This document shows positions 16,249-24,402 of a stretch of DNA of 41,427 nucleotides, one piece after another. How positions within the stretch are numbered: position 1 is the first letter of the stretch; each line of letters opens with the position of its first letter. The notes under the pieces were generated by a model. That model saw only the letters and a program-made list of their open reading frames with translations. It had not been told where the DNA came from and made no database searches. The DNA is from Bacteroidales bacterium (GTDB taxonomy: Bacteria > Bacteroidota > Bacteroidia > Bacteroidales > JAIOZK01). The translations under genes were made by a program, and so were the position numbers. Where the stretch lies: NCBI GenBank assembly GCA_021740625.1, contig JAIOZK010000032.1, forward strand, positions 1 to 41,427. Reading direction: 5' to 3'.

Positions 16249-17053
16249 TGTAAATGGAATTTCCAAGACCTTCTTCCCCAATACACCCAATGAGGTGAGG
16301 GCCCTGAGAAACATCAGCCTGCAAATAGAAGAGGGTAGCTTTACCGGTATCATCGGTACCAATGGGTCGGGAAAGAGTACTCTGTTGAATGCCATTGCGG
16401 GAACCTTTATTCCCGACGGTGGCAGCATATTCATTGATGAATATGAAATAAGTCACTGGTCGGAGTACCGCAGGGCCAGACTGATCGGCAGGGTGTTCCA
16501 AAATCCTTTTGCGGGAACGGCAGCCGAGATGAGCATAGCCGAAAATATCGTAATGGCCATGCGCCGCGGAAAGACAAGGCCTCTGACCCGGGCTGTCAGC
16601 CATAAGATGAAAGCAGAGATCGCTGAAAAGGTAGGCATGCTGAACATGGGACTGGAAAACCGACTGGATAATCCCATAGGTACACTCTCGGGTGGACAGC
16701 GGCAGGCACTCACCCTGCTGATGGCCACCTGGCTCAAACCCCGGCTTTTGCTCCTGGATGAGCATACAGCAGCACTGGATCCCAAAAGTGCAGCCAAAGT
16801 TGCAGAACTAACCAGCAGAATCATTCGTGAAGAAAAACTAACGGCCATGATGGTAACCCATTCCATGCAGCAAGCCATCGACCTCCCCGACCGCATTGTG
16901 ATGATGCACCGGGGACAGATCGTAGAAGATTATGGGAAAGAAGAAAAAAAGCGAGTGCGTGTAGCAGACTTACTCAATACCTTCGACCGGGTTCAAAAAA
17001 GGGAGTTGTTCGATGAGTCAGTTTCAGAACTTATAAAGGAACAGTATCTTTAA
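16241..17053 (+). CDS. ABC transporter ATP-binding protein (COG1101/TrpZ-like)
   Basis: 270 residues, complete ABC ATPase: Walker A GTNGSGKST (39-47), Q-loop Q87, signature LSGGQ (149-153), Walker B LLLLDEHTA with D173/E174, and H-loop H207. The DEHTAALDP form of Walker B is typical of the ATPase that goes with COG2984/COG4120 systems. It probably works as a homodimer on the cytoplasmic side of the permease. It is the last gene of the operon. The following 249 bp contain no gene and no convincing terminator, only an AT-rich stretch with a weak GCAATAAT/ATTATTGC inverted repeat (17153-17185). Confidence 0.92.
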   Translation: MLNVNGISKTFFPNTPNEVRALRNISLQIEEGSFTGIIGTNGSGKSTLLNAIAGTFIPDGGSIFIDEYEISHWSEYRRARLIGRVFQNPFAGTAAEMSIAENIVMAMRRGKTRPLTRAVSHKMKAEIAEKVGMLNMGLENRLDNPIGTLSGGQRQALTLLMATWLKPRLLLLDEHTAALDPKSAAKVAELTSRIIREEKLTAMMVTHSMQQAIDLPDRIVMMHRGQIVEDYGKEEKKRVRVADLLNTFDRVQKRELFDESVSELIKEQYL

Positions 17054-17302
17054 TTTAATCTTCTGCCTAGAATCCTGAGAATGATATAATATTATACCGG
17101 CAATAACAGGCTGTTTTCGATCAGGGAACCCAAAAACATGCGTACAGCATATGCAATAATATCTACACAAAGGGTAAATTATTGCTCAAGCACATCAGCA
17201 ACAAAACCGAATATTTATTGTATGCTGCATCGCATCATAGTTTGGGTTTTGTGGAATAGTTGTTGGCATCCAATAGATTGAAATCCACAGATTTTGACTT
17301 TT

Positions 17303-18697
17303 ATGGACCCCTTGTATAAAATTATTTTTTACTATCCGGCCCTCGAAAAAGAAAACAAAGGCACAGAGTTTTTGTACAGTCCACTGTCACTGGCCTATTT
17401 ATCAGCACACACCCCGGATTATTACCGGAAAGAAATGTATGATGAATATGTTGGAGAGGATATCGCTCCACACAGCCTAAATGCTGATATTGTGGCCATG
17501 TCACCATTAACTTCGGGAATAAATCGGGCCTACCAGGTAGCGGATATCTTAAGAAAAAGAAGCATTGTCTGCGTTGTTGGCGGAGCCCATGCTTCGGCCA
17601 TGCCTGAGGAAGCTCTTGAACATTTTGATGCTGTGATCATAGGTGAAGGGGAACAGCCATGGAAAAACTTTCTGAATGACTTTGAGAACAAGCGTATAAG
17701 TAAAACCTATTTCGGACGAATGGATGTTAATCTGGATAAGTTGGGCGTTCCCGACAGGAAGATGGTACATCCCAATTATCATTATCCTTCAATCAATACA
17801 TCCAGGGGATGCCCTTACAGTTGTTCGTTTTGTTATCTGACGGTTTATAAAAACCGACGTTACAGAACAATTCCGCACGAAACCGTATTGCAGGATATGG
17901 AAGATCTTCGCGGAGAACAATTGGTGGTAGTTACGGATGAAAACTTTATCGGTTACAGCCATCAGGATCATAAAGATAGAAAAGACCTATTGAAAAAAAT
18001 GATCAAAAAGGATTTTGGATTTTACTGGGGTTGCCAGACATCATTAAATCTTGCGGAAGACCCTGAACTGATGGATCTCATGTATGAATCAGGATGTCGT
18101 GCTGTCTTTATCGGTTTTGAGTCTACCAATCCCGGGGATTTACAAGAGATCAGGAAAAATCACAATGCCAATATCGATTACAAGCAGATCGTAGAAGAAA
18201 TTCATTCTCATAAGCTGGCAGTAATAGCATCATGCATTTTGGGCCTCGACAACCAGGATAAAAACTATCACAAACAACTCATCAGGGATTTAAAATCCAT
18301 GAAAGTAGATTTTGTCAGGGTTTTTCTAATGACCTCCTGGCCGGGAACACCGTTAAATAATAGACTAAAGAAAGAAGGCAGACTGATTGAGGACTGGGAC
18401 AGGACGAGAAAGGACATACCGAATATCCGCTATAAAAACTATACCCACGAGGAAATTCTGCAAGCCAGAAAAGAAGTGATGGACTCATTCTTCACCTTTT
18501 TCAATACCTTAAAAACGATCCTTAGATGGATCTTTACAGAGCGGTCACTCATCAAATTATTCATAAAGATGTCCTTCCGCAACCGCATTTCCGAACCTAT
18601 CAGAAACAAAAGGGCCTTACAATTCATCCTTCAAAAAGCTTATACTACCAAAACAACAGTGAATAAGGAAGCTGAAGTGATGGCTCCATCCCCATAA
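17303..18697 (+). CDS. B12-binding-domain radical SAM protein
   Basis: 464 residues from the ATG at 17303 (a TTG 9 nt upstream is less likely). Residues ~25-130 resemble a cobalamin-binding Rossmann domain, with VVGGAHASAMPEEAL and IIGEGE. The radical SAM core begins with the Fe-S motif GCPYSCSFCY (C170, C174, C177). A C-terminal extension (~400-464) is basic. Members of this superfamily use adenosylmethionine, and often cobalamin, for methylations or ring chemistry on lipids, tetrapyrroles or natural products; the substrate here cannot be read from sequence. It stands alone between the ABC operon and the converging Nfn operon, so the context does not help. Confidence 0.85.
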   Translation: MDPLYKIIFYYPALEKENKGTEFLYSPLSLAYLSAHTPDYYRKEMYDEYVGEDIAPHSLNADIVAMSPLTSGINRAYQVADILRKRSIVCVVGGAHASAMPEEALEHFDAVIIGEGEQPWKNFLNDFENKRISKTYFGRMDVNLDKLGVPDRKMVHPNYHYPSINTSRGCPYSCSFCYLTVYKNRRYRTIPHETVLQDMEDLRGEQLVVVTDENFIGYSHQDHKDRKDLLKKMIKKDFGFYWGCQTSLNLAEDPELMDLMYESGCRAVFIGFESTNPGDLQEIRKNHNANIDYKQIVEEIHSHKLAVIASCILGLDNQDKNYHKQLIRDLKSMKVDFVRVFLMTSWPGTPLNNRLKKEGRLIEDWDRTRKDIPNIRYKNYTHEEILQARKEVMDSFFTFFNTLKTILRWIFTERSLIKLFIKMSFRNRISEPIRNKRALQFILQKAYTTKTTVNKEAEVMAPSP

Positions 18698-18802
18698 TTT
18701 CTGGTTTTTCAGGGTCTCGATTTTAAAACAAAATCAATATCGAACGAAAGAAAATGGCAAGAAAATAAATCAAACTTTGATAACAAAATTCAAAACTCAA
18801 AA

Positions 18803-20632
18803 CTAATTAACCTTCACTTTTTTCCTGGGTTCTTTTTTCTTTTTCGGTTTTGCTTTTCCACTGAGTTTTTCATGCATGGCATTGGCGGCGATCCTACCGG
18901 CACCCATGGCTTCGATAACCGTTGCAGAGCCTGTTACGATATCCCCGCCTGCATAAACAAATTTCTTGGAGGTCTCGTTGGTCGTTGGGTCCACTTCGAT
19001 GTAACCCCATTTGTTTCGTTTGAGATCGGGTGTGGTACTAAAAAGGATGGGATTGGGACCTGTGCCGATGGCAACGATCGCCATATCGCATTCAATCACA
19101 AAATTGGAATCTTTTATCGGGACGGGTCTTCTTCTGCCGGAATTATCGGGTTCACCCAATTCCATGCGAATACATTCTACTGCCTTTACTTTGTTATTAT
19201 CCGTACCTATGTAGCGGACCGGATTTGTGAGCAATCTGAACTTGATGCCTTCTTCTTCGGCATGATGCACTTCTTCTTCCCGGGCCGGAAGTTCATGACG
19301 GGAGCGCCGGTACACAATTGTCACATCAGCACCTGTTCTGAGTGCTGTGCGCGCTGAGTCCATGGCAACATTGCCCCCGCCAATGACCACCACTTTATTT
19401 GCTTTGGGCATGGGAGTATCATATTCGGGGAATTTATATGCCTTCATCAGGTTCATCCTGGTAAGGTATTCGTTTGAACTGAAAACATTGCCAAGGCTTT
19501 CTCCCTCAACACCCATGAAGGTGGGGAGACCGGCACCCACGCCGATAAAAACAGCATCGAAATGTTCCAGCAATTCGTCAATTGTTAAGATATTGCCGAT
19601 GACATGGTTCATTTCCACACGGCAGCCCATCTCTTTCAGGTAGTTGATCTCGAACTGCACAATGGATTTGGGCAACCTGAACTCCGGGATTCCGTATGTC
19701 AGCACACCTCCCGTTTCGTGCAATGCCTCATAAACGGTAACAGCGTAGCCATGTTGCCGCATATCGGAGGCTACGGTTAATCCGGCCGGTCCGGAGCCAA
19801 TCACTGCAACTTTCTTCCTGGTATCCCTGGTAATCACAGGTACTTTTACCAGTTCCATTTTTCTTTCGTAATCGGCAACAAAACGCTCCAGCCGGCCAAT
19901 TGCCACGGGTTTGTCTTTATATCCGAGAATACACCTGGATTCGCACTGGCTTTCTTGCGGGCAAACCCTGCCGCAAATGGCGGGCAATACGTTTCTCTCT
20001 TTGATTTTCTTGGCAGCATCATCAAACTTCTCATCAGCAATTAATGCGATAAAGGCAGGAATATCAATATTCACCGGGCAACCTTCAACACATTGAGGAT
20101 TTTTACATTGCAGGCAGCGACCGGCTTCCAGCAATGCCAGCTCGGTGGTGTAGCCATAAGGTACTTCCTGATAATTGTGTACCCTCAATTTCTGATCCTG
20201 TTCAGGCATGTCCTGGCGGGGGATCTTCAGTTTGATCCTTCTCTCATCTGCCTTCGTAAGTCCGTGCCATTCGCAACCATAGCGGGTACATATGAAAAAA
20301 GGTATTAACCTGGAAGCTGCCGATATCAAAACCTCTCCCACTTCCGAACCACACTCGCCACATTTGACTTCTTTGTTGATCAGGCTTTTTGAACATTTCG
20401 GACACAGCAGGTCATCTACAGAATCTCCCTTGTCAATGGTTTCCGAGCTTTCTACTTCAAAAACATCAAGATAGGGGCTCAGCCTGAGATCGATCTCATT
20501 ACCCTTGTAAATAGCTTTGAAGTCAATGCTTTTCTCATCTTTCTTCTCTACATTGAAACTATTGTGACAATTCGGGCAATAAGTGTTGAGATAAGTTTTA
20601 AATTTTAAATACTTAACATCGTGGTCGAGCAT
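18803..20632 (-). CDS. NfnB/GltD-like flavoprotein with an N-terminal eight-cysteine module
   Basis: 609 residues. Residues 1-~137 hold a Cys-rich module (C19, C22, C77, C80, C91, C94, C115, C120) that is not part of ordinary GltD or NfnB. The rest is a GltD-like NADPH oxidoreductase: N-terminal [4Fe-4S] cysteines (C173, C176, C181, C185 and C220, C224, C230, C234), FAD motif GSGPAG (279-284), NADPH motif GGGNVAMD (418-425) and a C-terminal AGGDIVTGSATVIEAMGAGR segment. The tail is very basic (KPKKKKEPRKKVKVN). It lies 11 nt after the NfnA-like gene. Together they should form an NADH-dependent ferredoxin:NADP+ oxidoreductase that bifurcates or confurcates electrons. Glutamate synthase small subunit is the main alternative, but no large subunit is present. 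Confidence 0.85.
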   Translation of the reverse strand: MLDHDVKYLKFKTYLNTYCPNCHNSFNVEKKDEKSIDFKAIYKGNEIDLRLSPYLDVFEVESSETIDKGDSVDDLLCPKCSKSLINKEVKCGECGSEVGEVLISAASRLIPFFICTRYGCEWHGLTKADERRIKLKIPRQDMPEQDQKLRVHNYQEVPYGYTTELALLEAGRCLQCKNPQCVEGCPVNIDIPAFIALIADEKFDDAAKKIKERNVLPAICGRVCPQESQCESRCILGYKDKPVAIGRLERFVADYERKMELVKVPVITRDTRKKVAVIGSGPAGLTVASDMRQHGYAVTVYEALHETGGVLTYGIPEFRLPKSIVQFEINYLKEMGCRVEMNHVIGNILTIDELLEHFDAVFIGVGAGLPTFMGVEGESLGNVFSSNEYLTRMNLMKAYKFPEYDTPMPKANKVVVIGGGNVAMDSARTALRTGADVTIVYRRSRHELPAREEEVHHAEEEGIKFRLLTNPVRYIGTDNNKVKAVECIRMELGEPDNSGRRRPVPIKDSNFVIECDMAIVAIGTGPNPILFSTTPDLKRNKWGYIEVDPTTNETSKKFVYAGGDIVTGSATVIEAMGAGRIAANAMHEKLSGKAKPKKKKEPRKKVKVN

Positions 20633-20643
20633 AGTGCAATAAT

Positions 20644-21468
20644 TTATCTGATTGAGAACAACAATGAATCTTTTTCTTCTTTCAGGTAAAGCTGATTCCG
20701 GTTCATCAATTCATCAAAATCCACATCGTCACCGTCGAAATCAGGTCCGTCCACACAACAAAAACGGGTTTCTCCTTTTACTTTCACACGACATCCACCG
20801 CACATCCCCGTACCGTCGATCATGATCGGATTGAGGCTTACCATGGTTTTTACCTTGTATTGTTTTGTAAGCTTGCAAACAAATTTCATCATGATGATGG
20901 GGCCAATGGCATAAGCAAGTTTGATATCGTATCTTTCTTCCAAGTATTTTTTCAGGGGATCCGTGACAAAACCCTGTTGCCCGTAACTTCCGTCATCCGT
21001 AGTTATCACCAATTCATCACAAATATTTTTCATTTCATTTTCCAGGATCAGCAACTCCTTGTTTTGTGCACCGATGATTCCTATTACGTAATTCCCTGCT
21101 TCCTTAAACGCCTTGGCAACATGATGAAGGATGGCCACACCCGTTCCGCCACCAATCATCACAACAGTTCCGATCTTCTCAATTTCTGCAGGTTTGCCCA
21201 GTGGGCCTACCACATCTTTGATCATATCCCCCGAATTGAGCGATCTCATCAGGGCAGTGGTTTTGCCCACCACCTGAAAAATGATGGTAATGATCCCGGC
21301 AAACTCATCTTTATCCGCCACCGTTAGCGGAATTCGTTCGCCGGTTTCGTTCACCCGGATGATGACAAACTGTCCAGCTTTGGCTTTTTTGGCGATCTTG
21401 GGGGCATTGATATCAAATCGAATGATGGTACCCCGTGCCATTTCCTGTTTTCTAACGATCTGGAACAT
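20644..21468 (-). CDS. NfnA-like ferredoxin-NADP reductase subunit
   Basis: 274 residues. N-terminal FAD-binding barrel with RIPLTVAD (45-52), then an NAD-binding lobe with VVMIGGGTGVAILHHVA (102-118). The C-terminal [2Fe-2S] site is GMCGGCRV...RFCCVDGPDFDG (C223, C226, C238). This is the PyrK/SudB/NfnA fold. It pairs with the NfnB-like gene that follows. In NfnAB this subunit binds NAD(H) and the [2Fe-2S] cluster, while the B subunit holds the bifurcating FAD. It starts at an ATG, 27 nt after the cysteine-rich gene. Confidence 0.87.
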   Translation of the reverse strand: MFQIVRKQEMARGTIIRFDINAPKIAKKAKAGQFVIIRVNETGERIPLTVADKDEFAGIITIIFQVVGKTTALMRSLNSGDMIKDVVGPLGKPAEIEKIGTVVMIGGGTGVAILHHVAKAFKEAGNYVIGIIGAQNKELLILENEMKNICDELVITTDDGSYGQQGFVTDPLKKYLEERYDIKLAYAIGPIIMMKFVCKLTKQYKVKTMVSLNPIMIDGTGMCGGCRVKVKGETRFCCVDGPDFDGDDVDFDELMNRNQLYLKEEKDSLLFSIR

Positions 21469-21495
21469 AATTGAAGTAGTTTTTTAATCTATATG

Positions 21496-22368
21496 CTACC
21501 ATTCCAAACTATCTTCAAGCCGGATATCGAAATAATCCTGCTTGCTCAGTCCGTGCCAGCGGCAACCCTTTCTTGTGCAAATGTAAAAGTCGAGCAGCTT
21601 GGTCCTGGCACCAACAGATATCTTTGCCACCGGTGAGCCACACTTCTCACAATGCTGGTCTTTCTCTATCAAACTGGTATCACAGTGATAACAGCTCAAA
21701 TCCGTTACAACTTTATCTTCGGGCAGGTATATGGTTGATTTAGAAGTAAAAACATTTAAATAAGGACTTAAAAGCAGGTATCCTGTTTCTCCGTTTGTGA
21801 TCTTGAGTTTCAGCATATCTTTCTCGATGAGGCCCCTTTTACAATGCGGACAATAAGCATGTAGAAAGGTACCCGTACCTATCACTTCCTTTTCCTCGGC
21901 TTCTCTTTTTTCCTTCTCCGTTTTTTCCCTGGGTTCCTTTATTGCATCCCTTTTCTGGGCTTTGCCGCTGTAACCGTATTCCTGGTAAAACTTACTCAAT
22001 GCGATTGACAGGTCTTCAAACTCAGCTTTGTGGTTTTTGCATCCGCTCCTGGAGCAGAAGCTTACCTTTCCCCCGGTATCCAGGTACAGGGGGATCATGG
22101 GTGCATCGCAGGAAAGACAATTCTGATCGGAAGTAATGTGAGCACTGCAATGCGGGCAATTGAATTCCGCAATTTCGTTTTTGTTGATCTCGATATCGGT
22201 GGTATAGTTATAACTACCGTAGATCGAACTCAGGTTGATTGTTCCTTTTTGGCCTCCTGCCGTGATCTTTAACCTGATACTTGGTTCATTATCCACCAGT
22301 CTTTGATGATCCATCAGAGAAGCTCCGCATACGGGGCATTTCAATTTTAATGACATTAAATCGTACAT
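21496..22368 (-). CDS. Cysteine-rich protein with two copies of an eight-cysteine module
   Basis: 290 residues from the ATG at 22368 (a GTG one codon upstream is possible). Copy 1 has C11, C14, C71, C74, C84, C87, C105 and C110; copy 2 has C173, C176, C226, C229, C240, C243, C264 and C269. A charged, probably helical linker joins them (~135-162, many Glu/Lys). The spacing CxxC - ~50-56 - CxxC - 9-10 - CxxC - 17-20 - Cx4C is the same as in the N-terminus of the NfnB-like protein, and parts are near-identical (ICTRxGCxWHGL in copy 2). The module looks like paired zinc ribbons or a rubredoxin-like metal site. It is the first gene of the Nfn operon, so it may dock to the complex or carry electrons. 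I know no named family for it. Confidence 0.75.
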   Translation of the reverse strand: MYDLMSLKLKCPVCGASLMDHQRLVDNEPSIRLKITAGGQKGTINLSSIYGSYNYTTDIEINKNEIAEFNCPHCSAHITSDQNCLSCDAPMIPLYLDTGGKVSFCSRSGCKNHKAEFEDLSIALSKFYQEYGYSGKAQKRDAIKEPREKTEKEKREAEEKEVIGTGTFLHAYCPHCKRGLIEKDMLKLKITNGETGYLLLSPYLNVFTSKSTIYLPEDKVVTDLSCYHCDTSLIEKDQHCEKCGSPVAKISVGARTKLLDFYICTRKGCRWHGLSKQDYFDIRLEDSLEW

Positions 22369-22742
22369 CACTTACGGCTTTAGAAATTAGACAATTACTG
22401 ATTTTCCTATTATCATATACAATGATAAGAAAAAAAAGAAATGAATTGAACCCAAAACTTTATTGGAAAGGCGAACCTTCTGTTAATCAAATAACAAAAG
22501 AACTATATCTCACAAAAAATGAATTGTTTAAACGCTACTTTTCGCGCAATTTAAAAGGTTTATAAATTACCGATGGACTTGATTTTCAGAAATAAAATAT
22601 TAAGAGCGGAATAGAGAATCCTAAGGGTAGAGTAGAAGTCGGGAAAAGGAATGCTTTTCCCAGGATATTGCATTTATTTACGCACATTTATCATTTTTTA
22701 CTGAAGAACTCGGCCCTTCTTGCCCCTGCCTTTTCTCCATAC
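22369..22742. other. Intergenic region between the Nfn operon and glutamine synthetase
   Basis: This 374-bp stretch has no convincing gene. A 47-codon plus-strand frame (22422-22565, ATG, very basic peptide) is possible but unsupported. An 8-bp hairpin GGGAAAAG/CTTTTCCC (22641-22661) lies about 80 nt past the glutamine synthetase stop, without a clear U-tract. No TAnnTTTG element was found ahead of the Nfn operon. Confidence 0.5.
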
Positions 22743-24260
22743 TTATCCGCAATGGAAAAAGCGATTCACCAGCTCCATCAGCTTTTCTTCATTATCACCG
22801 ATCTCCTCCCGGATGTTTTGATCGTTGTATTTTCTCAGGTATTCGATGATCCAGTTGAGCATACCCTCGGTAAAGACCCCGTATTTTGTATAAATGGACT
22901 TTTGTTTTTCAAGTTGCTCAGCCGATTCCCAGCAGGATGTCGGCAAACCGGAAAGTTCCGAAAGTTTTTGCTTGTCCTTGAAAATATCTACATCCACATA
23001 GGTCTTTTTGGCAAATGCCAGGGGATCCTGCATTTCAAAACCATGACGGGCAGCCACGACAAGGCCTGCCATGAGCAAATGCAGATCGGCAGAACCATCC
23101 GGACAACGGAATTCTACCGTTTGCTTGTCGCTGAAGTCCTCATTTAAAGCCTTTTCTTTCGGATTGGCATGTGAAATCATGTCTTTCTTGGCTGACCATC
23201 CCAAAGGTACTCTCACCAGTACAGAACGATTCCTGTCGCCCCAACAGATGTTGGTAGGCGCTTCCTGGTGCGGCACAAGCCTGAAATATGACGTGGGATT
23301 TGTATTTCCGAAAGCCGTTAAAGAAGGAGCACAATCCAGGAATCCGGCAATGGCCGTTTTCGCCACATCACTCAATCCATGTTCATCGATCATCACGTTT
23401 TTGCCATCCTTCATCAAACGGGTATGTATGTGCAATCCGCTGCCTGCTTTACCTACAGTGATCTTGGGAGCAAAAGTAACCGTAAGACCATACTCATAGG
23501 CCAGGGACCTGATGATCCATTTGGCAATGAGCAACTGATCGGCGGCATCTTCCACATCAACGGGCAAAAATTCAATTTCATTCTGTTCATAGATCTTATC
23601 ACCCATACTGAAGTTCCCTACTTCCGAGTGACCATATTTGATATTTCCACCTGTTTGAGCGATCATGCGCATCGCTTCTTTGCGGAACATTCCCCACTTG
23701 CTGAAAGGAGTTGATTCATGATAACCCTTCTGATCTATGGCAGGGAAAATATCTTCTTTCTCGCTGATTACATAATATTCCAGCTCTCCCATGGCCTGGA
23801 AGCTGTATCCGGTTGTTTTTTTAAGGCTTTCGTGTGCTTTTCGCAGTATATATTCAGGCGAGCTTTCGAGGGGATCACCGTCTTTGGTATAATAGGAACA
23901 AAGGATATTCAGCGTAGGAATCTCACTGAAAGGATCCAGGAAGGCTGTTTTGTACCTTGGCACAACATACAAGTCGCTAGAACCGGCTTCAATAAAAGAG
24001 AACAGACTGGAGCCATCCACCCGCTCCCCGGCAGTTAATATTGAATCCAGGTGTTTTCTACCGCTGATGATGAAATTGAGGGTTTTCAACCTCAGATCCC
24101 AGCCCATGTAGCGGAAGTTAATCATTTCAATGTTGTTGTCTTCGATGTAGCGCATCAGGTCTGCCTTGGTGAAATCCTGAGGCATCTTGTTCAGGTACTG
24201 AACGAGCGGATTGGGGTGCATTTCAATGTCTTCTTTCATAATACAGCTTTTTCTGTTCAT
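22743..24260 (-). CDS. glnA: Glutamine synthetase (type I fold)
   Basis: 505 residues from the ATG at 24260; the longer frame would start at TTG, and a further ATG at 24239 is also possible. It makes glutamine from glutamate, ammonia and ATP in the cytoplasm. Catalytic-domain landmarks are MGELEYYV (metal-binding Glu), NEIEFLPVD, GSGLHIHTRL with the active-site His, NPTSYFRLVPHQEAP, NRSVLVRVPLG and TVEFRCPDGSADLHLLMAGL. The motifs follow GS-I with divergences; for example VPHQEAP replaces the usual VPGYEAP. I see no adenylylation-type NLYDLP loop. It stands next to the Nfn genes, but is separated from them by 374 bp, so joint transcription is unlikely. Confidence 0.88.
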   Translation of the reverse strand: MNRKSCIMKEDIEMHPNPLVQYLNKMPQDFTKADLMRYIEDNNIEMINFRYMGWDLRLKTLNFIISGRKHLDSILTAGERVDGSSLFSFIEAGSSDLYVVPRYKTAFLDPFSEIPTLNILCSYYTKDGDPLESSPEYILRKAHESLKKTTGYSFQAMGELEYYVISEKEDIFPAIDQKGYHESTPFSKWGMFRKEAMRMIAQTGGNIKYGHSEVGNFSMGDKIYEQNEIEFLPVDVEDAADQLLIAKWIIRSLAYEYGLTVTFAPKITVGKAGSGLHIHTRLMKDGKNVMIDEHGLSDVAKTAIAGFLDCAPSLTAFGNTNPTSYFRLVPHQEAPTNICWGDRNRSVLVRVPLGWSAKKDMISHANPKEKALNEDFSDKQTVEFRCPDGSADLHLLMAGLVVAARHGFEMQDPLAFAKKTYVDVDIFKDKQKLSELSGLPTSCWESAEQLEKQKSIYTKYGVFTEGMLNWIIEYLRKYNDQNIREEIGDNEEKLMELVNRFFHCG

Positions 24261-24278
24261 CAATTATAAAAAGGGATG

Positions 24279-24286
24279 CAAAGATA
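24279..24286 (-). promoter_or_regulatory. Bacteroidota -7 element TATCTTTG upstream of glnA
   Basis: On the minus strand TATCTTTG matches TAnnTTTG and lies about 18 nt before the glnA ATG at 24260. This supports that start rather than the TTG just upstream. Confidence 0.55.
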
Positions 24287-24368
24287 AAAAAAAGCCAGGA
24301 CTGTTAAAACATTAACAGGCAAAATGACGCTGAATACCTCATTAACAAAAAATGAAATATATCTTTCT

Positions 24369-24376
24369 TAATTTTG
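24369..24376 (+). promoter_or_regulatory. Bacteroidota -7 element TAATTTTG upstream of terC-like gene
   Basis: TAATTTTG fits TAnnTTTG and lies 26 nt before the ATG at 24403. It falls inside the frame extended to the ATG at 24352, which argues that the shorter start is the true one. Confidence 0.5.
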
Positions 24377-24402
24377 CACTCTGCTATGGGGAAAGGATGT
24401 GT

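Noticed and set aside
18803-21468. Glutamate synthase (GltBD)
   Set aside because: No GltB-like large subunit is present, and the adjacent NfnA-like gene with its [2Fe-2S] site fits Nfn better.
22422-22565. 47-codon plus-strand ORF with a very basic peptide
   Set aside because: No promoter, homology or conserved feature could be seen. It is kept only as a note in the intergenic entry.
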